This document shows, piece by piece, positions 58,456-64,000 of a DNA stretch of 64,000 bases; position 1 is the first letter of the stretch, and each line of letters begins with the position of its first letter. The translations under genes were made by a program, and so were the position numbers. Below the pieces are notes generated by a model. It did not search any database. It was given only the letters and a program-made list of their open reading frames with translations, and was not told where the DNA came from. The stretch covers positions 250,119,582-250,183,581 of the forward strand of contig CP136061.1 of NCBI GenBank assembly GCA_032622095.1, read 5' to 3'. Source of the DNA: Siphonodentalium dalli (taxonomy: Eukaryota; Mollusca; Scaphopoda; Gadilida; Siphonodentaliidae).

Positions 58456-58800
58456 TATCACCCCCACCCCCACCCCCCCCCCCCCCCCCCCCCCACCCCC
58501 CAGAAAGAAGTTGTGGGTGGGGGGGGGGTATACTGGAATCAGTTTGTTCGGAGTTTTTCTCAGACGTTTTTTGACTATTTTCCATGAAACTTGGCACAGA
58601 CATCAACCACCATGAGAACCTGTGCACCTGCGATTATGACGTCTGTCAGACTTTATTTGGTGGAGTTATCACCTTTTTTTTTACTTGTGCACCTGCAATG
58701 GGAGTCTGTTATTTTATTATTTTAACTAAATGTTTACTGACATGTGAAACATCTTAGTGTTTTTAGTCCCATTGGGACAGTCACTCCTCTAGTTTAGGAT
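58456..58800. mobile_element. HINE-like element, copy 6, with C/G-run hairpin
   Basis: A long C-run, AGAAAGAAGTTGT and a G-run, then GGTATACTGGAATCAG, match the 5' hairpin plus start of copies 1 and 5. The 3' part ends GGGACAGTCACTCCTCTAG. Confidence 0.6.
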
Positions 58801-59312
58801 TTTACCTCAGATATCTCATATACAATCCAAGTTTAATTTAGGTCGAGATTTCTCATATACAATCCAAGCTTCATTTAGGGTGTCTAAATTCAACTTGCTC
58901 AAACCAGAGAAATGATAAGAGTGTGATACAAACACATGTAAAGCAGGCAGATGGAGAGGTAGACAGTGGCATTTAATATTAATATATTTGAATGGGATAG
59001 ACACCAGCTCTGTTTAATAGCAAAAAAAAGCTCAAAGCCTTCCTCAGACAGAATGGTGATAATTGGTTATATAAATTCATATTACTGGAGTATGATTTGA
59101 TTAAATGTCGCTGACAGACTGGTGATAATTGGTTATAAATTCATATTACTGAAGTATGATTTGATTAAATATCGCTGACAGACTCATTCCTTCCTCAGAA
59201 TTTCATATCAGAGTTCAATGTGAACCCCAAACCTTTAGAGTTAATTTGAAAATTGGCATTTCTTTAATTCTCTTCACCTGTAAGTCTACATACATTGTAA
59301 GTTATCTAAAAA
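58801..59312. other. unassigned sequence with 72-bp direct repeat
   Basis: GGTGATAATTGGTTATA...GAAGTATGATTTGATTAAAT...CGCTGACAGACT occurs twice in tandem (~59052-59180). Confidence 0.7.
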
Positions 59313-59751
59313 GTGGTCCTGCTAATTTGCTATGATGCTGGTGGGTCCTGATAATTGCTATGATGCTGGTGGGTCCTGCTAATTTGCTATGATGTTGGTT
59401 GGTCCTGCTGAATTGCTATGATGTTGGTTGGTCCTGCTGAATTGCTATGATGCTGGTGTGTCCTGCTGAATTGCTATGATGCTGGTGGGTCCTGCTAAAT
59501 TGCTATGATACTGGTGGGTCCCGCTGAATTGATATGATGTTAGTTGGTTGCTTAATTGCTATGATGCTGGTGGTTCCTGCTGATTTGCTATGCTACTGGT
59601 GGGTCCTGCTGAATTGCTATGATTCAGTAGGACCCACTAGCATCATAGCAATTATGCAGGACCCACCAGCATCATAGCAATTAAGCAGGACCCACCAACA
59701 TCATAGCAATACAGCAGGACCAACCAACATCATATCAATTCAGCAGGACCA
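59313..59751. repeat. inverted tandem repeat (~29-bp units)
   Basis: About 11 units of GGTCCTGCTGAATTGCTATG + ATGCTGGTG, then from ~59625 about four units of the complement (GCAGGACCCACCAGCATCAT). The array therefore folds back on itself. Confidence 0.93.
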
Positions 59752-60029
59752 CTTAACCAGGGGTGCATACTGAGCATGGGCCAGTTGCGAGAAGAGAAGA
59801 TGGCCCTCCTGATCTCCTGTTCTCCAAGGGGGGGGGGTGTGCATTTTACTCTTCCTAGAAAGCAAGAAATAAAGAAATGAGATTCTTTTAATGTTCTGAG
59901 AGCAAACCATATATCCGTTCAGATAGCAAAAAATTTGTTTGTTTGATGAAAGTGCTTCAAATGCTGTTTCAGTAGCAAATTTTTCTTGTTTGAAAACCAA
60001 TTCTGCATGGTACCACCTTGGAATTTTCA

Positions 60030-60034
<5 letters not shown>
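59752..60034. other. unassigned sequence
   Basis: A short G-run near 59829; nothing else supportable. Confidence 0.45.

Positions 60035-60063
<29 letters not shown>
60035..60063. repeat. poly-C tract
   Basis: Near-uninterrupted C-run following GGAATTTTCAACTG, as at 22677. Confidence 0.95.
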
Positions 60064-60064
<1 letters not shown>

Positions 60065-60104
60065 ATCCTTGAAGCAAACAAAAATTTCCAAGTTTAAGAA
60101 ATTT

Positions 60105-60605
60105 CATTTCCATCCCACCCACCCCCACCACTCCTTCCCCTCCCCACACCACTCCTTCGCCTCCCCACACCACTCCTTCTCCTCCCCCACCAATCCTTCC
60201 CTTCCCCACACCACTCCTTCCCCTCCCCACATCACTCCTTCCCCTCCCCACACCACTCCTTCCCCTCCCCACACCACTCCTTCCACTCTCCTACCACTCC
60301 TTCCCCTCCCCACCGCCCCTTCCCCTCCTCCCACCACCCATTCCCCTCCCCACCACCCATTTGCACTCCCACCACTCATTCCACTCCCCCACCACCATCC
60401 CACACCACCCCTTCCCCTCCTCCCACCACCCATTCCCCTCCCCACCACCCATTTGCACTCCCCACCACTCATTCCACTCCCCCACCACCATCCCACACCA
60501 CCCCTTCCCCTAACACCCACAACCCCTTCCCCTCCCCACCACCCATTCCCCTCCCCACCACCCATTCCACTCCCCCACCACCCCTCCCCCAACACCCCAT
60601 CCCCT
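60105..60605. repeat. pyrimidine-rich minisatellite (C/T/A on plus strand)
   Basis: About 500 bp of CCACTCCTTCCCCTCCCCAC-type units with almost no G on the plus strand. It produces long proline/serine-rich (plus) and glycine-rich (minus) frames that are composition artefacts. Confidence 0.95.
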
Positions 60606-60699
60606 CCTCTCCTTGGGTTTGAGTTTTCTAAATGGTACCCTCAAACTTAACAACTGTTTTCCACCTAAAGTGTGAAAATATTGACTTTTAGCATGAAAA

Positions 60700-60910
60700 C
60701 AACCAGTTTCACACTAAATAATTGTTGAAATATCAAACTGAGAACAAATTCAACCTACATTTTGGTCGGACACTTCCAATTAATGTTGTGTCTTGAATGA
60801 AATTTCCAACTGTTCAAAATATCGTGACCAGCCCCCCCCCCCCCCCTCAAACCCCAGCCCCTCTTCCCCCTCAAACCCCAGCCCCTCTTCCCCTTGTTGC
60901 CATGTCCCTG
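60700..60910. mobile_element. hAT-like right-end fragment
   Basis: CAATTAATGTTGTGTCTTGA and TGAAATTTCCAACTGTTC parallel ~22851-22900. A C-run and a doubled CAAACCCCAGCCCCTCTTCC follow, and it ends TTGCCATGTCCCTG. The left boundary is unknown. Confidence 0.5.
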
Positions 60911-61150
60911 ATTATCATCTAAGAGGATTCCGGACCCGCGTAGGAATGAGCACAGGTTGCAGCGATGTGATAGGTGGTGCTCAGATTGTGAATGTTAACT
61001 ACTTGATTAACTTCAAACAACAAGTGTTATGCGCTGCACTCCACAATTGCCTGTCTGTTCCGTGTTCGATGAAAACTCATCACCGCGCCAGGCGTGGATA
61101 TTTATTGGAACATTCCTCAGATTTCTGAACCATTATCCTTTATGACTCTT
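60911..61150. other. unassigned sequence with short open frame
   Basis: An open frame runs to 61128 through VNYLINFKQQVLCAALHNC. No splice sites or family match; not called as a gene. Confidence 0.4.
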
Positions 61151-61233
61151 TTAACCCTCTCTATACCAAATGGATTCTCCCATTCAGTTATAAAAGATAC
61201 ATTGGAATGGTCTATTATTCATTTGGAGGGATG

Positions 61234-61690
61234 TTAACACTTTTATGACTGGAGCTTCCTGAATTTTTTGCTAAAACCTGTGTCATTGCATTCTCTTACA
61301 TATGCGAGTCTCCCATAGGGAGCCTCGCATATATAAGAGAATACAATGGCCTTACAATATTTACCTTGACCTTGTAAGCCAGTGCATTATCTTATATATG
61401 CGAGGCTCCCTATCACAGGATCTTTAACCCTTTCATGGCGGGAGCTGCGCTGGTGCAGCATTAAAGTTCCTGTGCCAGTGTGTTCTCTTATATATGTTAG
61501 TCTCCCATAGGGTGCCTCGCATATACAAGAAAATGCACTGGATTACAAGGTCAAGATAAACATTGTTAGGCAAATGTGTTCTGTTTATATATATGCAAGG
61601 CTCCCTATGGGAGTCTCGCATATATAAGAGAATGCATTTTTAACAGGGTTTTCGCACAATTTCAGGAAACTTCAGTCGTGGAAGGGTTAA
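61234..61690. mobile_element. nested pair of TTAA-family C elements
   Basis: The outer C starts TTAACACTTTTATGACTGG at the TTAA of GGAGGGATGTTAA in D. At 61424 (GATCTTTAA) an inner C (61424-61690, TTAACCCTTTCATGGC to GTCGTGGAAGGGTTAA) is inserted. The outer one resumes with TACTGCACAAGCAGAGCTC. Confidence 0.75.
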
Positions 61691-61935
61691 TACTGCACAA
61701 GCAGAGCTCCCATCATGAGTGAATGCATTTTTAACAGGGTTTTCGCACAATTTCAGGAAACTTCAGTCGTGGAAGGGTTAATACTGCACAAGCAGAGCTC
61801 CCATCATGAGTGAATGCATTTCTACAGGGTTTTCACACAATTTCAGGAAACTTCAGTCGTGGAAGGGTTAATACTGCACAAGCAGAGCTCCCATCATGAG
61901 TGAATGCATTTCTACAGGGTTTTCGCACAATTTCA
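61627..61935. repeat. ~90-bp tandem repeat, 3-4 copies
   Basis: GAATGCATTTTTAACAGGG...AGTCGTGGAAGGGTTAA...TCCCATCATGAGT; GGGTTAATACTGC recurs with TTAA at 61687, 61778 and 61868. The unit spans the C right end. Confidence 0.9.
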
Positions 61936-62006
61936 GATAAAAAGTTCAACAAACGACCATAATATAAGTGCAGGAGAATTCATATTCTATGAGGAGAAAT
62001 GCTCAG

Positions 62007-62237
62007 TTAACCCTTTAAGTGCCAGGTCCGATTTTTGTATCAACCCATATACCCTGTGCCAATGCATTCTCTTATATATGCGAGTCGACCATAGGTCGCC
62101 TTGCATATATAAGAGAATGCATTGGCCTAACAATTTATTTTTTTTACAATTTTAATAATTTATTCTTATATTCTTTAACAGACTTATTTTGTAGGTTTAG
62201 GGCCGATGAGATCGGCCCCTGGCACTCAAAGGGTTAA
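62007..62237. mobile_element. TTAA-family B element, inverted relative to 48576
   Basis: TTAACCCTTTAAGTGCCAGG to CTGGCACTCAAAGGGTTAA with one hairpin. Flanks AAATGCTCAG and AAAGTTGAACAA join into D sequence when it is removed. Confidence 0.88.
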
Positions 62238-62261
62238 AAAGTTGAACAACAAGCTTTTTTG

Positions 62262-62596
62262 CAGAATGAGGTCTCCAGAGGGTGAATTATAGAAATTTAT
62301 GAGGTCCCCAGAGGGTGAATTATATAAATTTAGATTATTTTTTTTTATAATTTTCCTAAATTGGCAGACGACACATTGCATAATCAAGGTTCGCAATGGG
62401 TGTTCACTAACTTCACCATTTGGGAACTTCAATCTGAGTCTATGTCTCTGTCTCCCAGAGCAGATGAGGCCATGCAGAATGAGGTCTCATGAGGGTGAAT
62501 TTGGTGATGGTAGCCCACTATGAAGGATAGCATCATTTAAATTCACCCTTTGGGGACCTCATTCTGCAAATGGCAGGCACACTAAACTCAGGCTTG
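62262..62596. mobile_element. M-family long-form MITE, left-rearranged
   Basis: Two short GAGGTC-CCAGAGGGTGAATTAT pieces, then CTAAATTGGCAGACGACACA and the complete right block ending CACACTAAACTCAGGCTTG. Confidence 0.78.
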
Positions 62597-63009
62597 TTTA
62601 ACAATCGACTTATGGTCGTTTGTTGAACTTTTTATCTGAACAGTTCCTAAGGGAAAGGGATAACAGACAGGGTTCGCGCTGCCACTTGCCAATTTTGCCA
62701 ATGGCAAAAATAATTCACATTTGGCAAAAAATAATTTCATTTGGCAAAAGTTTTGGCAAGTCACTTTAATCAATCAATACCATTCATTTTAGGAAACTAT
62801 TACAATAACATTATATTAGTGGTGTTTTATATGCTTTCGGAAACCTTAACACCTCCATTAATATGCAGTTTATCTGGTAACATTATTATCGATGGGTGGA
62901 GGGATTATCAATATTTAATGTGATGGTGGTGTTTACACAGCTAATCACCTTGTGATGTTCCCTTCTGGTGAAGCAACCCTTCTATTGGTCTATTGTTATA
63001 TGATATAGA

Positions 63010-63124
63010 TAACCACAGAAGAATTATGGGTAATTTCTCAGGATTACCATATTTCCGACTAAATCCTGAAAAATTACCCATAATTCTGCTGTGGTCAAGG
63101 AGTCGATTATTTAGGGCATTACTG
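63010..63124. mobile_element. P-family MITE, left part deleted
   Basis: AACCACAGAAGAATTATGGG to the right end GGGCATTACTG-TA, with the centre missing. Confidence 0.85.
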
Positions 63125-63308
63125 TACCTTGCATCCAAATCGGAAGGAGCGTATTGAACATTCATGGTGGGAGTTTCTTGAAATACGATAGAATTCAAAG
63201 AAATATTTGCATTTAGGGAACACGTCATTATACTGATTTTGATCAACACATTGCCATATACGAAATGAACGTTATTGTAAAAGGGATAGATGCGAATATA
63301 ATTAACTA

Positions 63309-63446
63309 CAGTAATGCTCTAATTATAGACGCTCGTTTGGGGAGAGCTTTCCAATGAATGGCAACAAGCCATATTTCCGACTAAATCCTGAAAAGTTACC
63401 CATAATTCTGCTTTGGTTAAGAGGTCGATTAATTAGAGCATTACTG
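63309..63446. mobile_element. P-family MITE, asymmetric deletion
   Basis: TA-CAGTAATGCTCTAATTATA joined to GGGGAGAGCTTTCC, then the full right arm to GAGCATTACTG-TA. Confidence 0.87.
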
Positions 63447-63666
63447 TAACTGCTTTCCTATCGGTATCAAATGTCATTCAAATGAGCGTCGAAACAAAAT
63501 AAATCAATGTTGCAAAAAAATGATACTATCAGGGATAACATTTGGCAACTTCTAATAGAATTTGGCAAAAAATATTTTCATTTGGCAAAAGTAAATTTCG
63601 GTCCAGCGCGGACCCTGATAACAGATATCATCAATGAGTATTTAGTAAATAAAGAGATAATGCATA

Positions 63667-63780
63667 GCGCCCAGTAGCTCAGTTGGTAAGGTGCATGGTT
63701 CATGAGGCCAAAAACATGAACTCTCCCGCGATATGCAGGGTTCAACCCCTCTACAGTAACCCACACAGGGGCAAAATGTA
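63667..63780 (+). other. tRNA-derived SINE head with A and B boxes
   Basis: TAGCTCAGTTGG (63675-63686) is a perfect A-box and GGTTCAACCCC (63739-63749) a perfect B-box. They are about 53 bp apart edge to edge, wider than in a tRNA, and the ends do not form an acceptor stem. I therefore call a SINE or tRNA pseudogene. A related ATGAACTCTCCGACGATAT with a B-box-like GATTTGAATCC lies at 63957-64000. Confidence 0.65.
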
Positions 63781-63782
63781 AA

Positions 63783-63950
63783 CCCTGTGCCAATGCATTC
63801 TCTTATATATGTGAGTCAACCATTGGTCGCCTCGCATATATAAGAGAATGCATTGGCCTAACAAATTTTATATTATTTTTTATAATTGTAAGAATGTAAG
63901 AAAAAATGAAAAAAATGATAAAAAAATGTTAAAGAATGTATTAAGAAACA
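63783..63950. mobile_element. TTAA-family A/B hairpin fragment
   Basis: CCTGTGCCAATGCATTCTCT, a GAGTCAACCATTGGTCGCCTC loop region and the AAGAATGTAAGAAAAAATG spacer. No TTAA ends recognised. Confidence 0.7.
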
Positions 63951-64000
63951 AAAAAAATGAACTCTCCGACGATATAGCAAAGGTGATTTGAATCCTGGTA

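Larger units (their letters stand above)
62668..63617. mobile_element. hAT-type non-autonomous element with 8-bp duplication
   Basis: Ends CAGGGTTCGCGCTG and CAGCGCGGACCCTG, flanked by ATAACAGA at 62660-62667 and 63618-63625. Subterminal TTTGGCAAAA clusters at both ends. It carries two P elements and no transposase. Confidence 0.93.
61151..63660. mobile_element. TTAA-family D element acting as host for nested insertions
   Basis: Left end TTAACCCTCTCTATACCAAA...GGAATGGTCTATTATTCATT at 61151-61233. Inner pieces are at 61936-62006 (CAACAAACGACCATAAT), 62238-62260 and 62600-62667 (TTTTATCTGAACAGTTCCTA), and the tail at 63626-63660 (CATCAATGAGTATTTAGTAA). C, B, M and hAT-type elements sit between the pieces. 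Confidence 0.65.

Noticed and set aside
60018-60650. 210-codon proline-rich and 163-codon glycine-rich frames
   Set aside because: Compositional artefact of the pyrimidine tract; opposite strands and multiple frames are open together.
60793-61128. 111-codon plus-strand gene
   Set aside because: It begins in a C-run and hAT-like end; the unique C-terminal part shows no motif or splice sites.
63667-63780. Functional tRNA gene
   Set aside because: The A and B boxes are good, but they are too far apart and no acceptor stem can be paired; a SINE or pseudogene is more likely.

Overview
The window is eukaryotic, AT-rich and almost entirely repetitive. It has no bacterial-style gene structure: no long ORFs outside tandem repeats, no operons and no ribosome binding sites. 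What it holds is satellites, palindromic MITEs (small non-autonomous DNA transposons), tRNA-derived SINE heads and one convincing spliced exon. The repeat style (hairpin-capped elements with CCGT-rich simple repeats and degenerate ~150-bp core repeats, many foldback MITEs) and a Dcp1-like exon suggest an invertebrate animal, perhaps a mollusc or other lophotrochozoan. That placement is inference; no rRNA or mitochondrial marker is present.

The only protein-coding sequence I can support is a 128-bp internal exon at 33655-33782 (+) with consensus splice sites. It encodes part of the EVH1-like domain of the mRNA-decapping cofactor DCP1. I could not find its neighbouring exons, so they lie outside the window or were missed among the repeats.

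Layout: 1-2803, 62-bp satellite. 2.8-9.9 kb, MITEs and hAT-like elements. 10.05-11.17 kb, 22-bp array. 11.4-16.5 kb, MITEs and a hairpin-capped element. 16.56-18.75 kb, 31-bp array and a 68-bp array made from the end of a TTAA element. 18.75-27.4 kb, nested transposons. 28.9-32.3 kb, an inverted-repeat domain. 32.46-33.45 kb, a hAT-type element beside the exon. 33.86-35.28 kb, a duplication made by recombination between two MITEs. 37.3-40.6 kb, a composite satellite built from two MITE families. 41.6-46.7 kb, four abutting tandem arrays split by a 1,340-bp tandem amplification. 46.7-55.5 kb, MITEs. 55.5-57.9 kb, 55-bp and 46/26-bp arrays. 58.1-61.1 kb, homopolymer and pyrimidine tracts. 61.15-63.66 kb, a many-layered transposon nest. 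63.67-64.0 kb, a SINE head.

Family names used here. P: near-perfect palindromic MITE, ends CAGTAATGCCC, TA target. TTAA families A, B, C, D: TTAA target, piggyBac-like CCCTTT-type ends. M: foldback MITE with ends CAAGCCTTGAAATAG or CAAGCCTGAGTTTAG and 8-bp target duplications. HINE-like: hairpin-capped elements with core tandem repeats inserted at T-rich sites. F: ends CCCCTGTCCAGAAACGC. Several insertions are proved within the window because paralogous empty sites are also present. No transposase was seen, so all elements appear non-autonomous.
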